From: Vicugna pacos
Lineage: Eukaryota; Chordata; Mammalia; Artiodactyla; Camelidae
Assembly (NCBI RefSeq): GCF_048564905.1
Contig: NC_133002.1
Location: 53,873,183-53,937,182, forward strand
Direction: 5' to 3'
DNA length: 64,000 bases
Part shown: positions 21,926 to 33,667 of the stretch, one piece after another
Layout: each line of letters begins with the position of its first letter
Position numbering within the stretch: the first letter of the stretch is position 1
Notes under the pieces: generated by a model
What the model was told of the DNA's origin: nothing
The model's database searches: none
Seen by the model: the letters and a program-made list of their open reading frames with translations, nothing else
Made by a program: the position numbers and the translations under genes

Positions 21926-24118
21926 TGTTTCAAAAAAGGAGCATAGACCTGCCCTCCTCAACAACTTGGAAGGAGATACCTGAGCTGAGAAGATTAGATC
22001 AGCTCCCCATCTTTCCCCCATCTTTTCCTTGGCATGAAACTGTGGGTTTAGTTTTCCTTATAATTGGAGTGAACAAAATTAGTTTGTGAGAGAGACAGCA
22101 AAGAATGTCATGGGTCAGGTTTGAAAAAGACTGCTTTTTTCCAAAACCAGAGGAACCCTTTTATTCCAGGTTACTGAGAGTTACCTGAACATGTGGGATG
22201 GGAATGTGTATGAAGTAGGGGGCTTACCAATAGCAAAAGTTAGCAGTTGAGGATGAGAGACTACTTGAGTTCTGAGCATTGAAAGGGTAGCCTGAAAGGG
22301 GAAAAGTCAAGGAGTTTATCACTACTGATTGTCTTCACCGATCATCAAGCTTTTCTAACTTTTAGTGAGTATCCTAAGATATACCAGTCACATAAATGAA
22401 CTCATAATAAATGCTTTGATTTACTTCTCAGCAGCCATAGGATGGACAGGAAGGTCAGATACTTAGCATCTCATGACCCGAGTTTGCTGCCTGGTTGTGC
22501 CATTGTTCCATTATTTTCCTTAGTATTTCTATCTAGTGATTTCTATTCTAACTTTGTATTTTCCCCAGATCCGCCCTCGATATGCTGTGAGTAAAAACTG
22601 TTCACCTCGCGGACGAGGGCTGCAGTTCAGTTACATAAACAAAAGAAAAGCTGCTTTATTCTTTTGATAAACGTGTATTGGCTTTTGGCATAAGTCTGGG
22701 CCCTGAAATGTAATGAGAAGCTCAGCTATTTCTCTCGAGTTTTGATGAATTGAAGACTGTACTCTTTACCTTTGAAATCTGGCTACAGAATCGTGCTACA
22801 CTCCAAAACATTCATATTCCTCCAGATTTTCTTGGAACTTTTTGCCCAAAGCCTACTCTTTACTTTCCTGGATCACTCCTGAGTCTTTGATCCTCTTACA
22901 TTTGGTTTGTTCTTATCAGTGAGAGCATTGATACTAATGTGAATGGTGAAAGTGAGATCAGCACCATCTAGGTAGAGCTGGAATATTATGATAAATTACA
23001 GGGCAAAGGAAGCCAGTTCAGGAAGACAGACCTTCTGAGCTCATAACTCACTCCAGCCTTATGAGATAATAAATTTAGGAGTGTTCTTCAACCTTCACTT
23101 GTGCAAGCTGATGATAAACTGCAATTTTTCTGTTTCAAACAAAAAAGGACCACAAAGCATCCTTGGCCACCAAAGAGCTCAGCTCTTACAAAATATTTTG
23201 ATGAGCTAAGTGTAAATGAATCAGAAAACATACGGATTGAATTTCCACCATTATACTCATGGGAAGCCTTTTTAAAAAAAAAAAAAAAGACGAGAAGAAG
23301 AATGCAGTTGACAAACAGGGTTTAGGTTTTTCTGAATCAAATACTTAGAAACCAGTTCAGGAGATTTTTCCTGAATCTGAATGAACAAAAGGCCCTCTGC
23401 CTGTTCCTCATTTTATCATTAACTTTGACTGTCTTGGCCTTTATGTGTTCAGGTGCCCAAAAGAGAAAATAAATAAACTGGAGCAAAGTCAACTTTAAAG
23501 GTAAGTATCCATTTTAGAAACTTCCTTAATAAAATTCAGCTGTTGCAGAGTTTGCTATATATTTATCTCAGAAGGATTTTTTTTTTTTATCTGAGAATGC
23601 CAGTGATGCTTCCTTTTTGATGACATTAGATGGTCCGATAGGTTTGACAAAAGATTGCGTGTAGGGCTGTCTTTTGGCCAAATTTAGGTGGCTCTTTTTC
23701 TTTGTCACCCAGTCACCTCCCATTTTTGGCATTCCTTCATCCTCCTCTGATGCCCAAGCCTACCTGATGACCAGTGCCCTGGGCTTTTACACTTTGTTCT
23801 TGCTCCCTGACAGTCCCCCTGTTAGGCATCCACTGAGGTGGCCAGGGCCCCGTTGTCAGAGCTTATGCTTCTGCATTACCAGTTCCACACCATCCACATA
23901 GTACATGTTAATTTAATTATAGAAATTGCTCTGAACTAAGTCCAAATATTTTTTTCTAGCTGGGGTACCCCTTTAATAAATTTAACTCTTGTCAATATGT
24001 GCAAACCAATAAAATATATAAATGGTTACAGTAGAAGTGAAGGTTTCCAAAGATCTGCCCAGTCACCGTGTTCTCCTACTGTGATAAATTGCATTTATGA
24101 CCTCAGTTCTCTTTTCTT
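21926..24118. other. Unassigned, contains microexon-like site
   Basis: No repeat family is recognised in 2.2 kb. The part 22560-22620 is unusual for its surroundings, with five CpGs in about 45 bases, and is described separately. An A-run (23274-23288) and poly-T (23579-23589) are present. The 75-codon frame at 23674 has no motif. Confidence 0.4.
22569..22586 (+). other. Candidate 18-nt microexon (hypothetical)
   Basis: The 18 bases are preceded by a branch-point-like TTCTAAC (about 22546-22552) and a pyrimidine tract ending TTTTCCCCAG (22559-22568). They are followed directly by GTGAGTAAAA (22587-22596), a strong donor. The length is divisible by three and would add Ile-Arg-Pro-Arg-Tyr-Ala in frame 1. 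The branch-to-AG distance of about 18 nt is short but allowed. A 7-base inverted repeat (GCCCTCG 22573-22579, CGAGGGC 22614-22620) brackets the donor. I know no gene to which it belongs, and chance is a real alternative. Confidence 0.2.
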
Positions 24119-24119
24119 T

Positions 24120-24605
24120 TAATCCTTGTCTTTGGCCATGTTACTCTGATGTCTCTGCCCCTTAAGGAGGTAGAGTGTATCTTCCTATAAACTTGACCTC
24201 GAGATTGTCCATGTGACTGCTTTGAACAATGAAATATTAGTGGACATGGAATAACCAAGGGTTTAAAAAGCTCTTAAACAATGGGGCTTGCTCCCCCTGT
24301 GTGTCTTCCATCATCATGAGAGGAACATGCCCAGGCTGTTCCAGAAGGAATATGAGACACAAATGGAGAAGTGCCACCCTAGCCAAACTGCCCCAGACAA
24401 TTCCAACTTAGAACATCTGATCCACGGGCAGCCCTCGGAAGCATCAGTGGCCCCATTTTGAGATCAGTAGAGCCACCTAGCTGAGCCTAACTGAGATAGG
24501 CCAACCTCCAGTTGATCATAGAATCATGAGATACAAATGCTTATTGTTGGGTGTCACTCAGTTTGTGTACTTGTTTGTTATGCACCATTCCTGTGAATGT
24601 GGAAA
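24120..24605 (+). mobile_element. MaLR LTR, MLT1-like (fossil)
   Basis: The order GATGTCTCTGCCCCTTAAGG, GTGACTGCTTTGAACAATGA, TCCATCATCATGAGAGGAAC, GCCTAACTGAGATAGGCCAA and the closing GCTTATTGTTGGGTGTCACT with CAGTTTGTGTACTTGTTTGT follows the ERVL-MaLR LTR pattern that ends in a 'taagccactaagttt...' block. It is a solo LTR-like fossil of middle to old age. Confidence 0.6.
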
Positions 24606-24882
24606 ACTGATACACCTCACTGTACTCTCCTCCTGGGCAGCTTCTGTGGTGGCTCCTCTAAGTGCAGTTAAAAATGTCTATATCTGTAAATCCTCACTGG
24701 TAACACTACTTTTAAAACAGACTGAGTTGTCAAGAAAGACTTTCAAAAGTAATGGGAATATAAGGCATCTGGCAAGAGCCTCAAAATTAACATCTCACTT
24801 GGATGGTCTTTGTACATCCCTCTCAATTTCCAGCGTAGATTAAAGCTACATGTTGCCTCATGGGTCCCTTGTACTAACCCTG

Positions 24883-24985
24883 TATTATGCCATTTATGGA
24901 GTACCTTCCATGTGCTTGGCACTGTTCTAAATGCCTTATATATGTTAATGTGCTTATTTTCACAGCTGTGAAAGTCCTATGTGAA
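24883..24985 (+). repeat. MIR SINE fragment
   Basis: Only the first half is kept: ATTATGCCATTTATGGAGTA, CATGTGCTTGGCACTGTTCT, AAATGCCTTATATATGTTAA, ending near TTTTCACAGCTGTG. Confidence 0.85.
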
Positions 24986-25089
24986 AAAACCTCAGTCTTT
25001 CCTTATTATTGTAGGGAAAAACCTCAGGTCGGCCTATCTTCTGTGTGTTTCTTTTATTACTCACACAAAACACTTTACTTCTGATATTT

Positions 25090-25945
25090 CTGGTCACCAA
25101 ATGTATGGAGGTTTTCCTCCATGCCAGGCAATTCTTTGCGATACCAGCTGGGTGTCCTACAACTTAACTCAATTCTAACACTACCTACCTGGAGATAGCA
25201 TCAGATCCCAGAGGCTAAGAGCTCAGTCCCACAAGACTGCCTGCCCTCCTCAGCACTTCAGATGCCAGTCACGAGTCTAGATTATCAGCTGTGCTTCTGA
25301 CCAGCCTGCTAGAGATCAGCGGCTCCCATGACCCCCTCCTCGTGTTCTGTCAGTTTGCTAGAGCAGCTCGCAGAACTTAGGGAAACACTTAGGTTTACTG
25401 GTTTATTACAGGACATGACAAAGTAGACAGATGAACAGCCAGATGAAGAAATACATAGGGCCAGGTCTGGGAGGGCCCTGAGTGCGGGAGCTTCCATCTT
25501 TTGTGGAGCTGGGGTGCGCCATCCTCCTGGAGTGAATGTGTTCCAGCCAACCTGGAAGCTCTTTGAATCCTGTGCTTTTGGGGATTTTTATGGAGGCTTC
25601 ATCACTTAGGCAATATCGATCATTAACTCCATCTTCAGCCCTTCTCCCTTCTCAGGAGGACGGGGGGTGAGGCTGATGACTCCAGTCTTCTAATCATGGC
25701 TTGGTCTCTGGAGACTGGTCCTTATCCAGGCTCCATCCAGCAATCCACGCACTGTCACCTCACTGGAACAAAAAACACTCCTGTCTTCCAGGAAATTACA
25801 AGGGCTTCAGGAACTCTATCAGAAACGGAGATCAAAGACCAATAGGAGAACAAGAGATGATTACAAGGGATTCAGGAGCCCTGTGCTGGGAACTGGGGCA
25901 GGATCAATACATATATTTTCTAGCATATCACAATATGGGATAGAA
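25090..25945 (-). mobile_element. ERVL-class LTR (fossil)
   Basis: Read on the minus strand this is a large LTR. Its polyadenylation region lies near the middle-left; plus-strand GTTTACTGGTTTATTACAGG is its reverse. The plus-strand blocks GATGAACAGCCAGATGAAGA, GGATTTTTATGGAGGCTTCA, CAGCCCTTCTCCCTTCTCAG and CCAGGAAATTACAAGGGCTT fit an ERVL-type (MLT2-like) LTR I recall. It is old. Internal region not seen. Borders are approximate. Confidence 0.55.
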
Positions 25946-26014
25946 AATATTATTTCCTCATTTACAGATGCCAAAACTCACTTGAGCCGTATACCAATTC
26001 TGTTACGTGGCTAA

Positions 26015-26205
26015 GTCAAGTAGTATTATGCCCATTTACTAAGCACTTACCACGGGCTTTACATGTATTATTACCTCATTTAATTTTCTCATCAAGTATA
26101 TGCACTAGTAACTCTATACAATTATCCTCCATTTGAAAGATGAGAAAACTGAGGGTCAAAATTGTCAAGCATTTTGCCCAGGCTCACACAGCTAGTATAC
26201 CTAGG
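26015..26205 (+). repeat. MIR SINE
   Basis: CTAAGCACTTACCACGGGCT, TTACATGTATTATTACCTCA, TTTGAAAGATGAGAAAACTG, then TTGCCCAGGCTCACACAGCT: a well kept MIR. Confidence 0.95.
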
Positions 26206-27685
26206 CTGAGGAGTCCATCGCTGAGAGACCCCACAGCTTGGCCCTCGCTGGCTGCGTGGACCCCCCCCCCCCCCAGATCCTTCCGATACTCAGCTGAGTC
26301 CTCAGTGTTTTCTGCTCGGAGGCCCATCTGTAGTGATTTTACATAATTCCGGGTCTGAGTTGCTTCCCTTGCAACACCCAGGGAAACAAATTCCAAAGCC
26401 AGTTATTTCGTTCCAAAGGGCCTTAAAGTTGACTGACCGTGTCTCTGGCTAACTATTTCTTCAGCGGTTCCTAAAAAAAGAAAAAGTGGGCTTGGCTCCA
26501 GGATCCTCTTCCTTACCAGCTGCCTCATTCACGGCGGACCTGGGTGTCATCTCCGAGAGACCGTCACAGTCAGAAGAAGAAGAAGAAGACCAATAATGAC
26601 TTTAGCTCAAGTGTTTACTATAATTCACCAGGGGCAACATTTCCCCACAAAGCCTGGGGACCTAAGAATAGAGAACATTTACTTTCTTTTTTCTCCGTAG
26701 CCATTCTGCCAGAATATTTCCTTGCTAGTAGGACTGGTTATTGAGGCTAACATCCTACATTTCCTTTCTTCTTCTTTTTTTTTTTCTTGTTTCCAGTCCC
26801 CCAAGTAGATGTGTGATGTAAACTCAGAAGTAGTTGCTGGAACATGACACTCTGACTTCCGGAAGTAATCTTGCTGGGGCCTGATGGCCTGGTTGGGGTT
26901 TCCTGTAAGTCAGGAATTTAAGAAATAATTTAGCTGGTGCCCTTGATACAAGAAGAAGGCATGAATTAGGCAGCCAGGGGTCTGAATTGAGCAGGATGAC
27001 ACGGGGCTGGGAGAACTGATGTGAGACAAGCTGTCTTGGAAATTGTGAATGCAGAATTCACCGGTGCATTCCAGTTAGCTTTGTTGAGATAATTGAGTGT
27101 GATAATTAAGTACATATACGGAGAGGTCTTTTTTTTAAAAACATGTCAGCAGAACTGTGCGTTTTGAGTGATTATGTAAGAATCTGGATAATTACCATAT
27201 AACTTGTAAAAGTCATAATAACCTTTTAATTATCCATTAAACAAGGCACTGTGTAACTAAGGAAGCCAAGTTTACTAGTTAGAACATGGCTTGTAACCAG
27301 TAGATTGTAATAATCACTAGACTTCAGACCATGATATTTGGAGAAATTAGTAAAAATAGTAATCCTTGTGAATGAATGAACACACGATCCTGGGTATATC
27401 TAAAGAAGAATTTAGGTGAGAACCAATGTGGAATATCCTGGATGACTCTTAAATTTGGAGCCTGCACCTTTAGCCTTCATTTTGGAAATGAGACGGAAGA
27501 AGTCCAGAGGCCCTCAGGCCCAAATGAAATCTTTGCAACTTCTTTTTCAAGGCAAACTCAATAAAGAGGAAGGCATTGCTCAAAGAGATTTAATGAGTCT
27601 AGGACGTGTGTACAGAGTGACTTGCTCAGGAGGGATGGGACCAAGTGTGGTCCTGACCAGGGTTTGGAGTAGCAGAGGGGCAAAG
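26206..27685. other. Unassigned, with C14 run and (GAA)n
   Basis: It starts GC-richer than its surroundings (about 26200-26300, with C14 at 26261-26274) and holds AAGAAGAAGAAGAAGA (26573-26588) and a poly-T near 26771-26785. No exon or repeat family is recognised. Overlapping 62- and 92-codon frames near 27376-27733 have no domain. Confidence 0.4.
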
Positions 27686-27848
27686 ATTCATGAATTGGAC
27701 CAAGTTTTGCATCCCAGCTCAGTTTTTAAGTAGTTCTATAAACTAGATAAATTACTTGATGTCCTGACGTTCAGTTTCATGACCCAAAGGGTCTAATAAC
27801 ATCACCACCTCTCTGTAAGATTGCTATGGGAGCCAAATGAAATAATGT

Positions 27849-28743
27849 ATATAACAAATGGCCAACAGGCAAATGAAAAAATGCTCAATATTGCTAATTA
27901 TCAGAAAAATGCAAATCAAAACTGCAATGAGGCACCACCTCACACTGCTCAGAATGGCCATCATCACAAAGTCTACAAATAATAAATGCTGCAGAGGCTG
28001 TGGGGAAAAGGGAGCCCTCCTACACTGCTGGTGGGAATGTAACCTGGTGCAGCCACTGTCGAGAACAGCATGGAGGTTCCTTAGAAAACTAAAAATAGAC
28101 TTATCCTATGATCCAGCAGTCCCACTCCTGGGCATTTATCCAGAAAAGATAGAAACTCTAATTCAAAAAGATACATGCACCCCAATGTTCATAACAGCAC
28201 TATTTACGATAGCCAAGACATGGAAGCAACGTAAATGTTTATTGATAGATGACCAGATAAAGAAAGTGCAGTGTATATATATGTGTGTATGGGATGGAAT
28301 ACTACTCAGTCATACAAAAGGAGGAAATAATGCCATTTGCAGCAACATGGGTGGACCTAGAGATTATCATACCAAGTGTAGTAAGTCAGACAGAGAAAGA
28401 CAAATATCATATGATGTCTCTTATACGAAGAATCTGAAAGAATGACACAAAGTGAACTTATTTACAAAACAGAAATAGACTCACAGACATAGAAAACAAA
28501 CTGATGGTTGCCAAAGAAGGAAGGAGGAGTTTGGGATTAACAGTTACAAACTACTATATGTAAACTAGATAAACAACAAAGTCCTACTGTACAGCACAGG
28601 GAACTATATTCCATATCTTGTAATAATCTATAATGGAAAAGAACATTAAAAAGAATATATTACATATACATATAACTGCATCACTTTGCCATACACCTGG
28701 AACACTATAAATCAACTATACTTCAGTAAAAAAATTTAAAAAA
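27849..28743 (+). mobile_element. LINE-1, 5'-truncated, with TSD
   Basis: A 0.9 kb LINE-1 remnant: C-terminal ORF2, 3' UTR (CCTACTGTACAGCACAGGGA, GGAAAAGAACATTAAAAAGA) and the end CTATACTTCAGTAAAAAAAT. GAAATAATGT occurs on both sides (27839-27848 and 28744-28753) as target-site duplication. It sits inside a reversed MIR. Fairly low decay: the ORF2 part is still open for 195 codons. Confidence 0.95.
27858..28445 (+). pseudogene. LINE-1 ORF2 C-terminal fragment
   Basis: The 195-codon open frame translates to the C-terminal segment of LINE-1 ORF2 protein (endonuclease/reverse-transcriptase; this end holds the Cys-rich region). Recognisable parts are the [16 protein letters not shown] stretch, the [20 protein letters not shown] block with its Cys/His residues, [12 protein letters not shown], and [15 protein letters not shown]. 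The normal protein is about 1275 residues, so only about the last 15 percent is present. The first Met is internal, not a true start. It is not a host gene and has no reverse-transcriptase core. Confidence 0.95.
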
Positions 28744-28799
28744 GAAATAATGTCTGTAAATGACCAGCAGTGAGTATGATGCTCCATCTAGTACTTTCT

Positions 28800-28932
28800 T
28801 CATTTCCTTTTCATTTTGTCTTATTATTGGAGACAGTGTCTTAATCAAATTTGTATTCCCTTTTTTCATCTAGCTCTGTTCCTGGTCATTAATAAAGGGT
28901 TCAATGAATGCATACTTTTGAATGAATGAGCC
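28800..28932 (+). repeat. L2 LINE 3' end
   Basis: GTCTTATTATTGGAGACAGT, TCTAGCTCTGTTCCTGGTCA, TTAATAAAGGGTTCAATGAA and a final TGAATGAATG reproduce the L2 terminal region with its target-like tail repeat. Confidence 0.65.
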
Positions 28933-29039
28933 CATAGAACCATATAAAATGACTGAAGGTGCTCTCTGAAGTGTGACATCAGATACTAGGAAAATGGGCT
29001 ATGGGCAAACCTATGCCACTTACAAAGCGTGGTTCCCTT

Positions 29040-29480
29040 TTTTTGAAAAAAATTTAACTGTGGTAGAATATACATGAAATTTACCATTACCAAAATTTAC
29101 CATTTTACCCATTTTTGTTCTTTTTTTCCCTTTTTCAAAATTGAGGTATATTTGACTTACAGCATTATGTAAGTTTCAGGTGAACAATATAGTGATTCAC
29201 AATTTTTAAAAGTTATACTCCATTTATAGTTATTTTAAAATGTTGGCTTTATTTCCTGTGCAGTACAATATTTCCTTGTAGTCCATTTATTTTATACATA
29301 GTGATTGAACATCTTCATCGTTTTACCCATTTTTAAGTGTCCAGGTCAGTGGCAGTAAGTATACTCACACTGTTGTGCAGCCGTACACCACTATCTCCAG
29401 AACATTTTTCATCTTGCAAAAGTGAAATTCTGTTCTCATTTAACAATAACTGCTTGCTGGCCATGTGCATGTCTTCTTTC
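29040..29480 (-). repeat. L1M LINE, reversed 3' end
   Basis: The outer element reads TTAACTGTGGTAGAATATAC, CATGAAATTTACCATTACCA, then, after a younger LINE-1, AAGTGTCCAGGTCAGTGGCA, CACACTGTTGTGCAGCCGTA and CACTATCTCCAGAACATTTT. This is the reversed 3' UTR of an old L1M. It is interrupted at 29117-29320. Confidence 0.85.
29117..29320 (-). mobile_element. Short LINE-1 tail inside L1M, perfect TSD
   Basis: Only the last 204 bases of a LINE-1 are present, minus strand: T-rich start (29119-29139), TTGAGGTATATTTGACTTAC, AGTTTCAGGTGAACAATATA, CTGTGCAGTACAATATTTCC. The 14-base duplication TTTTACCCATTTTT occurs exactly at 29103-29116 and 29321-29334. Confidence 0.95.
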
Positions 29481-31345
29481 TGGTTTACTGTTCAAAATCC
29501 AGCCATTCAGATAATACTGTTTTTTCTCTTTCCCCCACCTATTTCCATTTTCTCCAGAGAAAGCAAACCCCCTTGTCTTCAAAGTCCTAAGGATGTAAGT
29601 GTAGCAGCCAGAACTGATAACAGTCTCTGTCCTTGTTACACTGGGCCGATGTAGGTCAGCTCACACGGCTGGCAGCCAGAGTGTTCTCACAAATACTCAG
29701 TCGGCTGCACCTCCAAATCTCCGTGGCTCTACCAAGCTACCTCGCAGCTTGCGCAGCTTCTTCCAGGGATCCTGATTCCATAACCCCCTCACATATGAAC
29801 CACTGTCAATACATAGACTTTCACATTTCCTTTTTGCCTTTGTAATTAAAACTCAATATTTTGACTTGAGATCCTTTTTTAAGTGAAGTCCAAGAAAATC
29901 ATCTCAGTGGAGGAGGGTACCCTCCTTAGGTGTGCAAAAATGCTTGTGTGATAAGGATAGGGCACAACTTTAAAAAACCTACACTGAAGAAAATGGGTTC
30001 AAAATGATATGAGAAATGTCCCTCCTCCAGCAAATGCTAAATCCTGATAAAAGTTTTGGAGAAAAGTTGTAGACTCTTGCCCTTGGAAAAGATTGTATCT
30101 CTTTAAAATCTGCCAAAATGTAGAATTTCTGTTGCCCTTTAAACAGCGATCTCTAACAACTGGGATTAAGCACCCTATTTGAGTAGGGGGCCCCGTTGCA
30201 GAAAGCATAACACTGCTAGCTATATGTCATCTCATAAAAGCGCAGATAATCAAAAATAATAAAATGTAAAGAATAGAAGAAAAAATTTAAAAGGAGAAAA
30301 ATCCCACACCTTAAATTTAAATTTGGCAGTTATTTTAAATAAGGCTAAAAACAAGGAGAATGACTCTGGGTGATATAAAATTTTAGAAGTATTTTCTGTA
30401 AAAAATAAACACACTGATGACATCTGGTAGCACTTTGTACATTTTGACTTCAATTTCTTTGCTGTGAATCTATTTTAAGTGTCATGCTGTCTTTGTAAAT
30501 TTACCCTGGGATGTTTCCTTCCATACGAAGCATCCTCTCCTTCAGTGTTTCCTTATGCAGCCTGCCCACAAGCTGTTTTTAAAATTTAAGTAGTCATTTA
30601 GTGTTTAGAATATACTTTCTCAGTTACCTCTTGCCTTTATTGGTTCAAAAAGTGTATTTTATTCTTGAAATATAATTTATCAAGTACATATTTAGCTAGG
30701 ATCTGTTAGGACTGTTTTTCCTCCCATGCAACCTGTAGTAAATCTAACAGTAGTCTAATAACAATTTCTTCAAATCTTTAGCAAAGTTTCTCTGTGTGTA
30801 TCAAAAGAATTTTCTGATGAAGATGCTTTCTGTGCATCATTTTATCTGTTTTTACCCTGTTATGGAAGCAGCACTTGTATTCCCATAGAATACGGCTGTT
30901 TTATTATTTGCCATTAAGTGAGAAGGCCCAAATGGGGCCTCTGAACATTTATCAAGTTTAATGAGATTTTTGTAGCGTCTGGATTGTGCATTGTATGACT
31001 TCATAAATGCTGAAAAAAATTGCAAGTTTACTGTCTTGTTACAACTGCTTAGTGTCTCTCCCTCTTTTTTCTCACACATATGTGTATATGAGATGACATA
31101 TATCTGCTATATATTTTTACATAGTTACATTATATATTATATAATTACATACAATTATATCATTATTATAATGTATATATATTACTGTTAGTGATGTCAC
31201 ATGACTCAACCGTAGTAAGAGGTTTACTATTAATCGGAGTGGATGGGAACTCACATTAAAATTAGTCTTGATAATTTCACATGATCAAATCTGATTATAT
31301 CATCAGTGCTTTTGCCCATATTAGAAGGATACTGATAAAAGCTAT
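29481..31345. other. Unassigned sequence
   Basis: No gene or repeat family is recognised in about 1.9 kb. The 29560-29850 part has more CpG than its flanks and frames of 105 and 70 codons without motif. 31085-31190 is nearly pure AT with short alternating TA runs. Confidence 0.4.
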
Positions 31346-31349
31346 TTTT

Positions 31350-31565
31350 AAAAGCATCAACTATGCCCTACAGGTTTGACTCATTTTATTTGCCCAACAA
31401 GCCACTGCCTTAGGGATGAGAGTTTCATATTACATCCTATGTGACAGGGAGAGGCTGATACAGTCAGATTAAGTAAGTTCCCCAAAGTCACTGATTTAGT
31501 ATGTGGTAGTGGCAGGAATTTGAGCTCAGGGAGTCTGGCTTCAGAACTCCATTCTCACCTGGTGT
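31350..31565 (+). repeat. MIR-type SINE, diverged
   Basis: The order CTATGCCCTACAGGTTTGAC, TCATTTTATTTGCCCAACAA, CCTATGTGACAGGGAGAGGC, AGTTCCCCAAAGTCACTGAT and CAGGAATTTGAGCTCAGGGA fits MIR or MIR3 with heavy decay. Confidence 0.75.
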
Positions 31566-33665
31566 TATCCTGTTGCAGCTCTGCCTTTTGTCTTTCTTTT
31601 CTGGGGTTTGCATTAGCAATATGTTTTCAAACCATGGCTGCTTTCTGTGGATCGTCTAAGCCACTTGGCCATTTTGTGGAAGTTTAGTGAAAACTAGGTC
31701 ATAGAATCCATAATTCCAGTGAACTGGGTGCCGGTAAACAGTGATAAGCTGCAATGAGATGAAACAGCACAGAATGATGAGGGTACCCTGGTCACCCTCC
31801 CTCCAGCGCTGTACGAAGCCTCCTTTCTCTAGAAAACCTCGCGTTTCCTAGCTGAGCTCAGCACTTTCTCAGTGATACCAGGCATCACTGAGAACACCAA
31901 TGTCTACTCTGTACCCTGGGTATTACTAAAACTTGCTTCCTTCTTATTCTTAGAGTGAAAATAAATATAAATACAAGTTCTAATTCTTTCTTTCCATGCC
32001 TGCAGTGAATTATCTTGGACACCCTGTGGAGTAGAACCCACTTGGGACCACAGCAGTACTGCAAGATGAAAATGTAACTGAGATTAGAGAACCGATAATC
32101 ACGTTACTCTGGGTTGAATTTTTATGGAATAGTCAAAATTTTTAAAAATGAAAGAGGTCAACTTAGATTAACACTTTAAAATCTCCTCTGGTCTCCATAG
32201 AAACAGCAAATTCAGGCAAGCAGTTCAGCTGCCCAAGAGTTTTGAAGGATAAAATGTCTCTAAAATGTCAAAAACTATTATTGGGCTTAACTGGTTTGGC
32301 TTTTGAACCTCAGCCTGTGGTTATACAACACTCATCCTTCACATCCCCTTCCCGCAAGTGGTGGCTGACACTTGAACCTATGAGAGCCCCAGCATGGTGT
32401 GTCCCGACTGCCAGCAGGCTCTGCTGGAAACTCAGAGATTCAGTGGCTCTTTGAGAGGGTCAGTGTTTGCTGGTAGTGGAAGGCTTGTGCATGAAATGAC
32501 GAAAAGCCAAATTGTTTATTAAAAAATGTTCACGGTAAACCTCTACGTTTTTCCACTGGTGAACCTTTTCTGCTTTTTGGATACGGAAATAGCTGATAAT
32601 TTTATTGACCTGAACATTGACTCTCATCTTATATTATAAGAGTCGAGAGATTTAAGGGGTGTTCAGAGAATTACAGTGTCTCAGCATAATGAATGTCTCA
32701 TGTTACTGGGTCTGAGCCAACATACCCACTACCTTATAATTTTTTCTCCTGATTACTTTGCTTCAGGCCCTTTGAGTGTTGTTAACAACAACTGGATTTC
32801 ACTGCTTGCTCCAGTGTGATGTTTCAAAAATTCCTGGAGGCCATTCTGGCTTACTCTTTCAAGTAAATCTCCCCTTTCATAATTTATAACTGTCTGTAGA
32901 ACTTCTGGTCTTACTGATGACCCACTGATCTGCCCTTACCAGGGAATCAGGTGCTAACTACTGTCTAGAGACTAGCTGGAGAGAGGTTCGGTGATGTTTG
33001 GACACCCTTCTTAGAGTAGTCCTTGGTAAGTCTAGTTGACTTTTCCATTCCATTCCATTGCAACTTAACATTACTAATTAACTCCATTTGGAATTGTGAA
33101 ACCCTTGTTTTAAATTCTCTCTTACTCCTGGTCATCTACAACATAATCAGCCAATAGAACTCAGCTCTCTGAGGTTTCATTTTTATTTCTTAAAATTTTT
33201 ATTTTTTTACAGACAAATGGTAATATTATCGGGCTATGTATTAATGTCAGCAGAGTCCTGGGAAAGTAATAGTGATCAAAAGACGCCATTTTGAGAAAGT
33301 CTGAAGTCAAAAAGTAATGAGGTTTATTTCCATGATTTGCTCAAAACATCGGCTTTGATCCTCTCTAAGAATAGTTCATAAATCTCAGGGCAAGAGCGTT
33401 TGGTTTATACACATACATTTTAGGGGTCATATCTGATATTCAAATAGATGTGTGTGCCTGAAATCCATACATAACTGGTGTTATCAACAAAGAGCCTCAA
33501 CAATTCTCCAGTTGGCGTTTTAATTAGGTAAGGACTCAAGTGTCCGACACCATCCTGAAAGAAGCAAAGTCTTTGCTATGCAGATGAAACATTAATGTAA
33601 TTTCACATTGTTAAAATGCATTTTTACCAAGTGTTTCAAAGCACTTCTATGTTGGGACCTACATA
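31566..33665. other. Unassigned 2.1 kb stretch
   Basis: I recognise no exon or repeat family. At 32191-32204 GTCTCCATAGAAAC resembles an RFX X-box. The 70-codon frame 32242-32454 (+) has no known domain. T-rich near 33190-33210. Confidence 0.4.
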
Positions 33666-33667
33666 AA

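Larger units (their letters stand above)
27690..28795 (-). repeat. MIR SINE, split by a LINE-1
   Basis: The left part (27690-27848) is reversed MIR: ACTAGATAAATTACTTGATG, TCAGTTTCATGACCCAAAGG, CACCTCTCTGTAAGATTGCT. The right part (28744-28795) continues after the LINE-1 with CTGTAAATGACCAGCAGTGA. The two sides share a 10-base duplication made by the insertion. Confidence 0.7.

Noticed and set aside
26206-26580. Possible CpG island near the C14 run
   Set aside because: Slightly GC-richer, but CpG count is low and no transcript start features are visible.
32191-32204. RFX X-box-like GTCTCCATAGAAAC
   Set aside because: One half-site has a mismatch and a single short motif in 64 kb is expected by chance; kept only as a note.
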